Assembly: GCA_036924255.1 (NCBI GenBank)
Contig: JAUPFN010000015.1
Span: forward strand, 933,215 to 997,214
Direction of reading: 5' to 3'
From: Apodemia mormo
Taxonomy: Eukaryota; Arthropoda; Insecta; Lepidoptera; Riodinidae
DNA: 64,000 nt
Position 1 is the stretch's first letter; each line of letters opens with the position of its first letter. The position numbers and the translations under genes were made by a program. Below the pieces are notes generated by a model. That model had not been told where the DNA came from and made no database searches. It saw only the letters and a program-made list of their open reading frames with translations. Positions 1-11,460 of the stretch are shown in pieces.

Positions 1-142
1 AAATACAAATCTAACTTATCCGAATAATGTAATGTCAAACAGGAATACGCTCATTAATAATTCACACAAACTTTATGCCATATAATTCTTATATAAAGAT
101 ATACAATTTCCAGAACCGTCCGCGCCGGTGAGATATAAACAC

Positions 143-231
143 CTGTTGTCCTTGTCTAATGTTAGCAGGCAAAAGAGATGGCACGTTACGGTTAGTCGCG
201 GAAGAAACTGGTTTCGCGAACGCCTTGAACT
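143..231 (-). CDS. Candidate second coding exon of the minus-strand secreted-protein gene
   Basis: On the minus strand an AG acceptor (bases 233-232) precedes an open stretch that joins in frame to the signal-peptide exon at 11144-11225: that exon ends in phase 1 and this one supplies the two missing bases, giving GAG. The encoded piece reads EFKAFAKPVSSATNRNVPSL and continues to GQQ before a possible GT donor (bases 142-141, GTGTTT, a weak match). Unlike surrounding DNA it has balanced base composition and looks protein-like. I recognise no family. The implied first intron would be about 10.9 kb, and other exons could lie between. This is inference from splice signals and phase only; the exon could belong to another gene or be chance. 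Confidence 0.35.
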
Positions 232-528
232 CTGGTTACCGCTATACCTGGCCGTATAGTGTACACTCACATTCATATTTTATATGAACTAGCGCACGAC
301 TTCGCTTAAATATGTAAATTATAAAAGCCTTCTAGAAAATAAGTTACTTTTTTTAACCAACTTGCCATAAAGGAGGAGGCTCTCAATTCGGCTGATTTTT
401 TTGAAGATTGTTACCTCAGAACTCGGGAAAATTAACAGTTTTGAATAATTATTTTTTTAACTATATATGTGTTTTAGCACTTATCCCTTGCTTGGAAAAA
501 CTTGAATAACAACAAAAAAAAGTTTCAA

Positions 529-600
529 CGTAAAAGGACTTGACCCTGCGATTTTTCCTCTGGTCGGTACGCTCTTATCAACTGAGCCATTACCGACTAG
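529..600 (-). repeat. tRNA-related SINE head
   Basis: The reverse complement has an A-box-like segment (TGGCTCAGTTGATAAGAGC) and, about 35 bases on, a B-box-like GGGTCAAGTCC. This is the arrangement of a tRNA-derived Pol III promoter. No full acceptor stem is visible, so I call it a SINE head rather than a tRNA gene. Confidence 0.4.
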
Positions 601-1480
601 TTCAATGATAACTCTAGGTGACTCTTTAGACTTCTTAGCTATAGGTAGCTGAGAATCAGGTGTCGCTGCTGTTAAAGTGTAGCAGGCAGGACATCATCTA
701 TACATCTAGATATTATGTGTCTGTTTGTAATATTAAAATAACTTAATGCATATGGATGTATACACGGTACATATACCAAAATAACATTTTTTACAATTAT
801 TGTCTTTCTGTCTGTTCGTTTGTTCCGGCTAATCTCTGAAGCGGCTGGAAGGATTTGGACAAAACTTTGTAGATGAAATCTACAACTTACACTAGGCATT
901 GGGCAAAAAGGAATTTAAAGTTGAAACCCTAAGGCATTGTACAATTTTAGTTCCTTATTAAACTGCCATGGAGTTTTCTTCTTTTATAGAATAGAACTGC
1001 AAACAGGAACCACTTAATATAAATAAAAATGTCATTAATTAATGGAACTATCACAATTCTGTTGATTATTATTTATTAATGAGACTTTGTTAATGAAGAT
1101 ATTTTAGTAAATGTAATCATTTAGATGATAAAATAAAATTAAGTAATGAATATAATTTTGAAATAATGTTCGTGCTTTTAAAGAAATTCAAGTAAAATCA
1201 AAAGTCATTTTATAGACAAGTTAAAATACCAAAAATTATACAAATTGATTAAAATGTCTAAACGAAAATAATAATTTAATTGATTAATAATGCTACATAT
1301 ATGTAATATAATTTGAATAATATCTAATAATTTATATAATACAATTGAGTAATGTTTATCTATGTAAAATTTCTAAAATATTATTTAAATGTAAATTAAA
1401 TCAGCTATTTATTAAAAAGAACTATAATTTGCATGCCTAAAATATAAGGGTAGAATAAGCAGAACAATGTATATATAACT
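601..1480. other. AT-rich stretch without a recognised gene
   Basis: Only short chance ORFs are present. The last 500 bases are very AT-rich and lead into a LINE-like tail at about 1480-1545, so much of this may be decayed LINE 3' sequence. Nothing else is recognised. Confidence 0.4.
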
Positions 1481-1545
1481 AATAACCTTTTTGTAACCTT
1501 ATTCTGGCAAATAAAAATTATTATTATTATTATTATTATTATTAA
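1480..1545 (+). repeat. LINE 3' tail ending in an ATT microsatellite
   Basis: The motif ATTCTGGCAAATAAAAATTA runs into about nine ATT repeats. The same CTGGCAAATAAA motif with (ATT)n occurs on the minus strand at about 21545-21585, where a LINE reverse-transcriptase tail lies upstream. This looks like the 3' end of the same non-LTR family. Confidence 0.45.
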
Positions 1546-1617
1546 AATAGAAAAAACAGAGCCTCGTTGGAACAGCTGCAGACGATGGTTGATCTGAGCC
1601 GCTCAAACCGCAAAATT

Positions 1618-1773
1618 TACCACCCCGTTGGTCAAGTGGTTAGCGACCTTGACTACGCAATCGACAGGGCTCAATTCGATCCCCGACGGGGACAAGCATT
1701 TGTGTGACGAGCATAAATGTTAGTATTTCCGGGTTTGGATGTTTATTAAGTATATTCCAGTATTTATATATAT
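1618..1773 (+). repeat. tRNA-derived SINE, 5' part
   Basis: There is an A box (TGGTCAAGTGG) and a B box (ATTCGATCC) near the start, followed by a body with TTTCCGGGTTTGG and GTGTTTATTA. The same body appears twice, inverted, at 17170-17515. The SINE is cut at 1773 by a solo LTR and appears to resume at 2264. Confidence 0.65.
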
Positions 1774-2263
1774 TGTTAAGAATAATCTAGAAGCGTGTAG
1801 AGTTGGAGCGCGCGCGCGCTAACTATCTAGAAATAAAAGAAAGAGATAGCTACTCCTATTGACAAACAAATAGTTAACCTGGGCTATGCCATAGTGGACT
1901 TTGTGGGATATGGCATAAGGTTGAAAGTAGCGTGTACTAGGATTTATGACTCATAACATGTTTACGATAAGAAGTGATTCATTGTTTCCCGATACATTTA
2001 GATTTTTCTGGATCCAGCTAGGGCTTTACCCTGCCTATAAATAGAAAGGTGTTGACAAACACAAGACAGTTTTTATCAAGCGATCGAGAGCGATACATCA
2101 AGTGACCAAGTGCGAAGCGAGAAGTGTTTTATTGTGTAGTGTTCTAAGTTCAGTGATAGTATAGCGAGTGACTAGGGAGTAAAGTGTATTTTAGTATTAC
2201 GTTGTGTTGTGTTGTTTAATATAAGTGGTGTTTTCTTACAATTGCGAACCCGAGTACGTAACA
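1774..2263 (+). mobile_element. Solo LTR of a Ty3/gypsy-like retrotransposon
   Basis: The 490-bp segment starts TGTTAAG and ends CGTAACA and is flanked on both sides by ATAT, a 4-bp target duplication. It contains a TATAAATA box at 2036-2043, with a leader-like stretch downstream. No internal retroviral-type coding sequence or second LTR is seen, so it is a solo LTR left by LTR-LTR recombination. It lies inside a tRNA-derived SINE. Gypsy affiliation is inferred from the ends and the target-site size. Confidence 0.6.
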
Positions 2264-2340
2264 ATATGTATTTCTATGTATTAGTATCGTTGACTAACAC
2301 CCATAACACAAACAAATAACTTACAGTAAATGTAATTTAT
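2264..2340 (+). repeat. tRNA-derived SINE, 3' part
   Basis: Sequence after the solo LTR (TATTAGTATCGTTGACTAAC, then CCCATAACACAA) reads as the continuation of the SINE that starts at 1618. The assignment rests on the flanking duplication and on what I recall of the SINE body. Confidence 0.5.
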
Positions 2341-4516
2341 CCTGTGAATATTTATATTTATTTATTAAAAAAAACATCTGTGGATGTTACTGGCAATATG
2401 TTAAGGCGGTGGTACCGTACCCAATCAAATTGTCAAACTTAAAACTACTGTCTAGTGTAGGAGTACGTATATTTAGGGTGTGAATTTTAAACGCCTGTTG
2501 AACATGCTGCGAAAATTGTATTAGTTTATATAAAACAATTCAAATGTTACATCAATTTTAAATTAAGAAAAAAATTAGTGTATTTTGTGTTTTATTAACA
2601 ATTTGGTGTCCTTAAAGAAAAAAATCACGTCTTAAAATCTGGTAATTGTTGTTACCAGATAACGTCTTAAGAGTAACGTCTTAAAATCTGGTGGTTGGCG
2701 AGATCTCTGGCGTTGTCCACTAGTGGCGGTCATCAATAAGGACACTTTATCTTGCTCGTTTACCATTCTTCTAAAAATAAATTAATATTGATTTTGTTTA
2801 TTAAAATAATAAGATTATTTTCAAGCTAGCCGTTGTAGGAATCTGGCGATAAAAATAATTAATTGATCCACAATTTGTGTACTCGTTCTCACTGTAATAC
2901 CAATTTTCATCGATCAGTCAAGTAGTTCTTGATGTATAACTGAAGATACAGACAGTCAAGATTTTCAAAGACAAGTCAAAATTTTCAAAATAGAAAAATC
3001 GATTTTAGCGGGACGTAAAACAAGAATTACGTACACGTCATAAACCAAAGAACATTTTCCATTGATCTGACAATTATTATTCGTTAGTATATATTCTTGT
3101 ACTTTAAAAAGTTTATTCCAGGTTAACTGCCCCAGATTTTTAAAAACATTTTTATGGCTGTTTGATATACTTAGTCACATTCGAAAAATTGTGTCCGTAT
3201 TTTTTTAATCCGGGTGTAGTCCGGTCTTTAGAAATTTCGATATGGTGACTCTACATGAGAGTGATGACTCAGATTGGCAATGATAATACTGAATTTGTAT
3301 CATGATCAACAAGACCTATTGACCTGGTTCAACAGTCGCAGAACAGCCAAATCGCAGATTAACATTAGTGACGCGTAATCAGCAGTTAATCCGCTGGTAA
3401 GCAATTGTTGTAAATACAGACAAAAACGTTAAATATATGTTTATTTCACTGTCCTTAATTATATATATATGTTTGTGTCTCGGCATGAAATGAACAAATA
3501 TTTGCGTAATGATAACTGATGCACTAATAAAAACTTACACGAATAATCATCGTGGTCTTCTTTTAAACTGTTATAAGCCTATAGAAAGTAAAAATATTTT
3601 GGTTCGCTTTGCATCTTTTACCGCATTTATCATGGGGAGTGTTTCGATGAGTTGTTCGGATTAATTCCTGCAGCTAAATTCCATTATCAGAAATCGCAAC
3701 AAAAATGTAAAAATCCATCCTCACCACCTCGATGTCTGGAAATCCACAACCGTGCGCTTTTGTCGTCACTTTTTGCCTCGCACAACTCCTTTGTGGAATC
3801 AATTACTGGTACTGATATAGGTATCCAATTTTGTATACATTCCGTAGATAGAAATGGATACTTATATTGATGAAATACATCATTGTTTTTAAAATCAAAG
3901 CGGTGCACCGGTGATATGAACAAAATGAATAGAAAGAGCAGATATTTGCAATGATTTTTAAATTAACCCTAACTGAACTGAAGTGAAATCTTCTTAACTG
4001 ACCTTGACACTGCTCCAATCTCAAAACTCGTCGACTTTGTTCTACGTTATCGAGTTAAACAAGTGCAGACAAAGAGAAATGTAATATCTAGCAGTATTTG
4101 TACAGTGATAACTAATACAATTATAAATAACGAGAAATTGAAACAGACCGACCTTTATTCTTGCAACTAACTAAATCTTTATACCTTATACCTATAGTAT
4201 AACACTAAGTCACTTCCGCTGTATGTTCGCTTATATCTTTTAAATTGCGCAACGGATTTTAATGCGGTTTTCTTCAATATACCGAGTGATTCAAGAAGAA
4301 GGTTTGTATGTATAATACTATATCATAGTAGAGAAAAGTCGAGAATTTCAAAGATTTTTCATAAAAACATTTTTGTGCGCTTATATTGCATCCGTCAGAA
4401 GCCAGGCCGGGTGGCCAGTAAATATAGTAACTATGGTAACCTATGTAGGCTGTGTTACGCCAATACAGAGGATAATGTGAAAGTATCCTGTATATGAAAG
4501 TAACAAAACTAAATTG
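2341..4516. other. No recognised gene
   Basis: AT-rich sequence with only short ORFs. Overlapping ORFs at 3652-3923 on both strands have no recognisable domain and no convincing splice context. No structural repeat was identified. Confidence 0.4.
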
Positions 4517-4632
4517 TTTAGTACTAAACAATAATAACTTTTGCCCTGACGATGCGTTAAAACGCGAAACCGGTTTTAGTACTAAACAATAATAACTTTT
4601 GCCCTGATGATGCGTTAAAACGCGAAACCGGT
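4517..4632 (+). repeat. 58-bp tandem duplication with a hammerhead-like motif
   Basis: Two copies (4517-4574 and 4575-4632) differ at one noticed base (GACGATG against GATGATG). Each ends with CTGANGATGCGTTAAAACGC followed by GAAACCGGT. In copy 2 this matches the hammerhead ribozyme core order CUGAUGA, stem II (GCGU/ACGC), GAAAC, then a palindromic ACCGGU. No convincing stem I was found. Confidence 0.6.
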
Positions 4633-4869
4633 TGGTTTTAATAAATAAAAAGTCAAGTAAAACAGTACAAGTGCTTTTAATAGGATATAAATATAAGTTA
4701 ACAATTAGTCTATTCCTCAAAAGAGACCCGGATCAACACAATGATATAATCGAGAGTTCGTTAATATTCAGGACATAATGCATATTTTGGAGATAGGCTA
4801 CTGGCGACTGGTCATTGCAGTTTTACATTTAAATATAAAATTCAAGTGTAAAAATATGAAAGAGCATAA

Positions 4870-5330
4870 AAAGTTAGTTCGCTAGTGATCTAGTTGGTAG
4901 AGTTCGGCAACGTCTCCTTCGAGTTTTGTACTACCGTCATATTAGAATCGTATCCTGGGTTGTGGGTAAGACAGACGGAATCATTCGCTTGTGGCATTAG
5001 ATCCTTGCGGATGGCAATTACACCATGAACATCTTTGGTGTCTTTAGGCCATAGTTTTTTCTGCCAGGTAGTTCTTAACTGGCGAGTAATTGGATAAACA
5101 TATCAATCACTACCACCTTGACTAATAGACGGTAAAGTTGCACAACGTCTCGCTTGGGTATATGGTATGGTAGGAATAGATAAGATTCTTACCACAACAG
5201 CGTCAGAGGTGGTCACTGTCATGTTCCAGTTTAAAGCGTAATTAGTTGAATTTATGCATATGACATTATAATCCCACCACACGGGTAGCTACGCACCATT
5301 CACACATTTGGTGTCTATTGGTAAAGATTT
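4870..5330 (-). repeat. Copy of the 'ATAGACACCAAAGATGTTA' dispersed repeat family
   Basis: The reverse complement contains AGACACCAAAGATGTTCATG and other pieces shared with copies at 6655-6965, 34600-34930, 55600-55750 and 57960-58110. The copies share a string of motifs: an opening with AAGCAGATGG, the ATAGACACCAAA motif, a middle with TTTACCAACTACCTTACCCT, and an end with CTATTCTTCAAA. The family is noncoding and I cannot assign its class. Confidence 0.45.
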
Positions 5331-6650
5331 CGCTTTCTATCAGAAGAGCTATCTTCTTGTTGTTATCTTACGATCTATACATCTATTAATACGTAAATCC
5401 ACTTATTAGGACATTGCTGAGGAACGCAGAAACCTAACATTTTTAAATTATATACATTAGAAATACATTTAATTAATAAAAATAAACATAACACACACAA
5501 CACTGATTTGACATACAATATAATACATACAATACACATACATTAGTACTATTGTTGGTAGCTGAAGTAGGTATGTAGCCAAACTTAGAAGAGATTTTAT
5601 TGTTTCGCTTATGCTAAGCAAATCTGCTTAAATAGTAATATGCGACACTGTGAATTGGCTACCGCGCAAGAAATTTGGAGAGAAGATATGTAGGTGTGTT
5701 ACTATTTCTCAAAGTCTTAAATACATTTGCGATAGTAAACATATAGTTCAAGATATATTTACTTTTCTCCGTTTTGTTATGCGTTTTGGTATACCTTATA
5801 AGTGAGTCAAACTCCCATTTTTTCGTTGGTTGAAAACTACAATGAAAAATATGTTCACGGTTTACTGTTTTGTGTGTCAAAGGTTAACAGTGAAAACTGT
5901 ATGCCTGCAAACTGCAAACAAACCTCAACGCATTGCTAACCCACTTTGATCGGATTTCGGGGTCAATCACACCATTCAAATAACAATCAAAATCGAACCT
6001 TAACACAAAACCCTACAGTTCACAATATAGCAATTCAATTATCTTCACTTCTTTTCCACTATCCCACTAGGTATATAAAAAGAGGTAAACATTAATAAGC
6101 TTTAATCCAAACTATTACGATTGATTTTCGCCTGTGAATAGAGATGGCGTCACGACCGGAAGCTGCTCGTTGAGAGGACAAACACGTCGAGACGAATGGA
6201 CTTCCGGCGGTCAATGTCGAATCTACTCGATGTTTCATCGCGTTAAATAAAACACTGTACAACATTTACTGGCCAAAGAGGCCCGACACAGTATAATCCC
6301 AATACGACTAATATTTCAAATTACGAAGTTAGTATTTGTTATGCAAAAACAGACTAAACGCTTTGAGATAAAATGAATGAAATCATCTCGTCCGGTTCCC
6401 TTGCGAAGTAGCAGAGTAAAACAAACCAAACGTCTATGGACTTTCCAGTTCACCACGATTTACCGGTTTGTCGGTTGGCGAGATAAATGGTTATCCCCAT
6501 CGCCGCATTTAAGTGATTGTGATAACCACTCATATCGATTCAAGCGAAAAATAATCAGGTAAATAAACAAGTTTTTAACAAACTTGTGTCAACATAAAGT
6601 TATATAATTTTTGCAATAAAATATAACATATTTTTTTTATATTATAAGAT
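5331..6650. other. No recognised gene
   Basis: Contains low-complexity (CATA/ACAC)-rich sequence around 5480-5560 and a more GC-balanced stretch at 6140-6300 that ends near an AATAAA. ORFs at 5659-5880 and 6377-6562 show no recognisable domain. Confidence 0.35.
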
Positions 6651-6654
6651 AGCA

Positions 6655-6965
6655 AACAAGCAGATGGCGATCCTGATAGAAAGAGTCAACCACCGCCTAT
6701 AGACACCAAATGTGTCAATGGTGCGTTGCTATCTTGTGGCGAGGTCTAAAGTCACATGCATAAGTTTACCGGCTACTTTACCCTCAAAACCGGAACACGA
6801 CGGTGGTGGTGGTGGTGGTGGTGGCGGTGGTACCAGGCCCGGGCGAGACAATGCAGAACTCTACCACCTAGTAGCCACGATAGTAGTGACTCATATATCC
6901 TCCTTCCTTCACCTTTTACGACCTGCCTGACAGTTGACTTATTCTTTAAAGAAGCCCGGTACCAA
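6655..6965 (+). repeat. Dispersed repeat family copy with an internal GGT microsatellite
   Basis: Same family as at 34600-34930 and 55600-55750: AAGCAGATGG, then CCTATAGACACCAAA, then AGTTTACCGGCTACTTTACC, ending CTTATTCTTTAAAGAAGCCC. A run of about nine GGT/GGC triplets (about 6804-6832) sits inside and produces spurious poly-Gly and poly-Trp ORFs. Confidence 0.55.
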
Positions 6966-7599
6966 TGCGGGGAGAAAACATACTTTTAAAAATATTGCAA
7001 TTGATTCTACTGCTGATTCTAGGCAAATTAGTTTCGGCTTTCGTAAGTAAGAGATATCTTATGTGCGTAGTCTTAAAGATATTACAACATGAGACGAAAA
7101 TAAACTTGTTCTTTCTTCTTAAAAATTCCTACCTGCCTTCAAACTAAAACAGACGCACGGACAAACGTACACACATAACCTACACATGCAACACACGTAC
7201 ATAAAATACACACATTCACATAGTCATTTGTGAGCTTCACGGATGTACTGCTATTACTTATTATATAAGGTATACGAGTAAAAAAACTTAGTACCAGGTT
7301 CAGAACGGGAAAGGCTGGTAATCCGTAACACAGGCAATGGACAGTCCTAGTACAATCTCTCACGTAGTATAAATATAATGTTAACCCAGTGTAGACATAG
7401 CTTTAAGATTTTTGTAATTGCTGTGCGAGAGAATAGATAAAGTATTTGTATTTGTTTTTTGTTTGTATTTGTTTTTTTTCTTGTGAAATGTAAGAAAAAC
7501 TTGTATTTTCACAAAATCTGAGCTACTTGACATTTATCATACTCATCAGTATAAAGAATTATTACCGTGTATATATGTATATATACAGTGGCGGAACAC
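6966..7599. other. No recognised gene
   Basis: AT-rich, with an ACACAC/CATACA-rich patch at 7150-7220 and (TTTG/TTTGTA)-like low complexity around 7435-7480. Short ORFs here have no recognisable domain. Confidence 0.35.
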
Positions 7600-8112
7600 A
7601 GAGTGGCAGCCTGCTAGGTACCTACTTATATTATATATAAGTAGTAAATGTTAATGGCTAGAAATATAAGTTTGTAAAATTGTCCTTAAAAATTTCAATG
7701 TACCTAGTAAAATTTTAAAAATAGTGAACATTTTGTAAATTATAAAAAATTTAATTACACAAAATATGAAACTTGTAATTGTAAAAATAACTTTTGTAAT
7801 ATGAAATCATCCTTGTACATTTATAATAAGTACATAAAATAGAGAAAAAAGACCAGCCCGCTGAGTTTCTTCCGCCGGATCTTCTCAGTGTGGCCACACA
7901 CTGAGAAGATCCGGCGGAATTCCGATCCGGCATTCCGATCCGGTGGTAATTCTAAAAAATCGATACAATGTTTTAAATGTAATATAGAATGTTATTTTTT
8001 TAAATTATTTGCACACCATATAATGGTAGAATATGTTGGTAACTTAATTTATTTTTAACAACTTGTAACACCCATATTCTTGCAAATAAATATTTTCTTT
8101 CTTTCTTTCTTC
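7600..8112 (+). mobile_element. LINE 3' fragment with TTTC-repeat tail
   Basis: A noncoding AT-rich stretch contains GCCCGCTGAGTTTCTTCCGC, which resembles the 3' region of RTE-type LINEs common in Lepidoptera, and ends AATAAATATTTTC followed by (TTTC)n. The fragment carries a 50-bp near-perfect palindrome at 7870-7919. Class assignment is from memory of the motif and is tentative. Confidence 0.4.
7870..7919. repeat. Near-perfect 50-bp palindrome
   Basis: Two 23-bp perfect inverted arms (7870-7892 and 7897-7919, beginning TTCCGCCGGATCTTCTCAG) are separated by GCCA. The right flank repeats part of the motif again (CCGATCCGG twice). It can form a strong hairpin. Confidence 0.85.
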
Positions 8113-11100
8113 TTCTTTACTTATAGCTTGTAAGGTACTTAGTTCTATTAAATAAACTTTATATTTCGGAGTGTAGTGTCTGTATTTCATATACGTTACA
8201 CACGAATAAACACGATGTAAGTCTGTTAGGTATTGCATCATATTTGCTAGTTTCCTACGAATAAGGCCCAAATCACACTTATTGTGGCAACGGTGTCCGG
8301 CAATGGTAAACTTTCCGTGCGAATTGAGCTTAAGTTTTGGAAATATGTATAACGAAAACCAAATTTGGACTTTCACTACGCTATAAATAATATACATACA
8401 ATAACAAAACGCGAGATATTTTTTGATGGTTCAATATTATCTAAAAGGGCTTGATTGAAGCATCACTACTAAAAGTGAAATATCACTTAGTAATAGGCAT
8501 GGCACATTTCACGCATCACTGGTTATATCACTCGTTATAAAATAATTCACTTGTCACACCAGTTATATGCATCGAAACCGTTCGTTATATATAACGCGAG
8601 CGTGATTTATTTTCACGCGGGCCAAGCTACTAATTTAGGTTACAATTTGCAAAAATTCATCGTGCGAAAATCGTGCGTGCAAAATGACGAAAATACGAGT
8701 TAGATATTAAAAATAATATTAAAAAATTAAAAAATTGTTCACTTTAACATTTTCTTTCACCAGTAAGTATTATCAATAAAAATCTAAAACATTAATTATA
8801 TGTGAATTAAGGTAATGTTCAATATACTGATTTTTTTCAGTCCGTTATATATACTCATTTATTTAGCTGAATTATTTTAAAAACATCAAATCCGATCAAA
8901 TTTTGAACCTGCGGTAAAACGAATAATCAAGACTTAATCTTGCGAAAACTATAATATGCTTCGAACAACCTGCTCACATTATTACGATATTGCTCTGGAA
9001 GAAACTTGAAAACGTGAATTTGTCTTTAATAGGAAACTCTTATATGATTTTAAGATTAAGACGCGCAATTCATTTTATTATGGTTTTGATTTGTTATCAT
9101 CCAAGATCTTTACCAAACATTTTAAGACATAAATTGTCCATATAATTTCAAAACAAGGACATCCATTAATATTAATTTTAGAAGTAATGGAAGATTTTAT
9201 ACGAATTTAAGGTTAACGACACAGAGCCAGTGTGTTTTCCTGTAATCAGCAGAGTAGAAATTTCTGAAAGTTTAAGATACCGAACCTACAGAAAATTGTG
9301 ACGCAAAATTTGCCTGTGATTCCTTATTTGTACCATATCTATTTCCTTGCTGATATTTCGTCTTGGATTGGATTTTACAGTTAAGTAAAAATTACTAAAT
9401 TTTCCTCAAGCAATTTCTCAGTAACAGCCTGAAACGTCTGGAAAACAATTCTATGGGTGCCTTGGCAAGCACGTAAAGCTGCGCTGGGCCTACCCATCGA
9501 AAGTAACGAAAATAAGGAAAACATTTTTACATAAAAAAGAAACTTCTTTTTTACTATTCGAGTGACTATATAGAGATTATGTCCTAGGAAGATTGCAAAA
9601 ATTAATTTTATATGACTTCTAATTTTCAACGGTTTCCCTTAAGGGTTTTTGTAACTGCTTTGTTTTTGATAATACTTCAAAGCGGCCTCACTTAACGCTC
9701 GATAAACACTGAAAATAAAGACTATATTTACCCAAAAATCACCTTTAAAAATGTATTTAATAATAATCCACCCTAGTTAATATCCCGATTCTCAAGAGAA
9801 GTAGGGTCCACGTTAATACATTTAATTTTTACAAAAGCACTAGAGCAGATAAACTTGAACCTTTTTATAAAATGGCGTGAATTATGTCGCAGTAAATCTG
9901 TTAATCCTGACGGTTGAATAATGTAGGTTCTTAACTCCATTATCTGCAACAGAGATTGATTTTTAATGATTAACTAAGCATTGTGAGTGACCTTATCGAG
10001 GACGTAAGAAGGTAACAATTCATCGAATAGATACCTAGCAGTCTAATCGTCAAAACAAATGAGAGCATTTTTGTTTGAGTAAAGTAAGACACTCTCTAAA
10101 AAGGAAAAGCTCATGGGTCCTGTGCGCCCAACCCCAAAGAAGACAATTTTCATTCCCATGTCTTATTTATTATTAATATTATTATAATATTTGGACATTT
10201 GTATAAATTTATTGAATTTTATATATTATTCAAAAATTAATCCCAATTGTTATTCTATTTTCCATGGTTAATAAAATCATATATAATTCTAAAGAACTCC
10301 CTGTAATCCCCAGCAACAAATGTAAAAATAGGAATCTAAATTGGTGGAAAGGTAAGGCGCGCGTTGAACTCTTTTGTAAGAAAAGCGTCCGCTCGTGCGT
10401 AGTGGACTGAAAGAATCTTGTTTATAATATTATGATGAAAGTTGGGCGTTTTGTTTTTTATAATTTAACACAAAAACCGCTTATCGGGCTTCCAACTTTC
10501 ACCGTCGCGCATGACACTCGAATTTCTTGTGAAAACGACAAATAGCCTTTTAAAATGAACGTTGTAATAAAGTAAGTACGTCTCCTCGTACTAGACTTAC
10601 GACAGTCTAATTTTTATATATTTTTTTTATATTTTGTAACATAATATTATATTATAATTTGTAGGAATTTACTAGAACTACTGCGAATTTCAAAACACTT
10701 TTACCAAAGTCTTGCCCCTTTACCTTTAGAAGCTCGGGTGTCATCTGTAATATTGCAACTTAATGCAAAATGCTAATATAAAGCATGTGCAAAAATGAGC
10801 AACTTAATATAACTTTGATTTATTTTGTTAATCTGCATTATTAAGATATTTTTTTACAAAGCAATTATTTTGGAAACTAAAAGAAAAACAATTTCAATAC
10901 AAAAAATTTTAAGAACACCGTAACACATATGCCTATCTAATAAGAACAATCATCGAAAGAAATTTGTCGAGTCAAGTTTTTATCAACGACCATTTGTAAT
11001 CAAAGTGGGTTATAGAATAATATATTTTACGGTTGTACGTAGAATAAAATTGGATTAAAAGGTGACACCAACCGGCTATAAATACATGGTATATTAAGTT

Positions 11101-11143
11101 AAAGTTTATAGGACATTAAAACTTTTGTCGACGTGACACTAAC
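8113..11143. other. No coding gene recognised; lies in the presumed first intron of the minus-strand gene
   Basis: Mostly AT-rich sequence. Around 8480-8640 there is a segment rich in short inverted pieces (TATATCACTCGTTATA, TTCGTTATATATAACG) after TAGGCATGGCAC, which resembles a hAT-like terminus, but I could not find a matching end. ORFs at 8044-8397 and 9381-9629 show no recognisable domain. Confidence 0.35.
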
Positions 11144-11225
11144 CTGCTAAGTGCCGTGTGTCGATCTGAGCGGCGACCGCCGTGACCAGCACCAGAAGGC
11201 AGAACGCCTGCCAGGCGCCCCGCAT
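11144..11225 (-). CDS. First coding exon of a secreted or membrane protein (signal peptide)
   Basis: On the minus strand an ATG at 11225 opens 27 codons: Met-Arg-Gly-Ala, a hydrophobic core (FCLLVLVTAVAA, residues 8-19), then QIDTRHLA, followed by a good donor (GCAG|GTTAGT) at 11143. This is a classic cleavable signal peptide, with likely cleavage after AVAA. The exon ends in phase 1. The surrounding DNA (11160-11460) is markedly GC- and CpG-richer than its neighbours, consistent with a promoter-proximal first exon, and the upstream leader contains no in-frame ATG that I noticed. The rest of the gene must lie at lower coordinates, possibly starting with the candidate exon at 143-231, or outside the window. 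I do not recognise the mature protein. Confidence 0.7.
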
Positions 11226-11460
11226 GGTTCACACCACCGACAACCACATCAACACGAAAATACACACAAAACAATCACAGGTTAAGACACGCACTTAATT
11301 ATAGTCCTCTTGGAAAGTTGTCCGAGTTCGAAAGTTGATGACGTGTTTATTTCTGCACGACGGCGAACCTTTCTTGTTATAGCGCGCGAGAGCGACTGGA
11401 GCAAATGACGCCTCACGCCGCGCTATTCGCCGGCCGGCTCGAGTGGGGTGACAAGCGTAA
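11226..11460 (-). promoter_or_regulatory. Probable 5' UTR and promoter region of the secreted-protein gene
   Basis: This CpG-rich segment lies directly upstream of the signal-peptide exon, with GC-rich clusters at 11370-11450 in otherwise AT-rich DNA. A TATAATTAAG-type sequence lies about 70-80 bases upstream of the ATG on the minus strand. The transcription start is not determined. Confidence 0.4.

Noticed and set aside
529..600. Possible tRNA gene on the minus strand
   Set aside because: A and B boxes are present, but I could not pair an acceptor stem or define a standard anticodon arm. A SINE head is more likely.
6712..6989. Poly-Gly and poly-Trp ORFs
   Set aside because: They arise from a GGT microsatellite inside a dispersed repeat.
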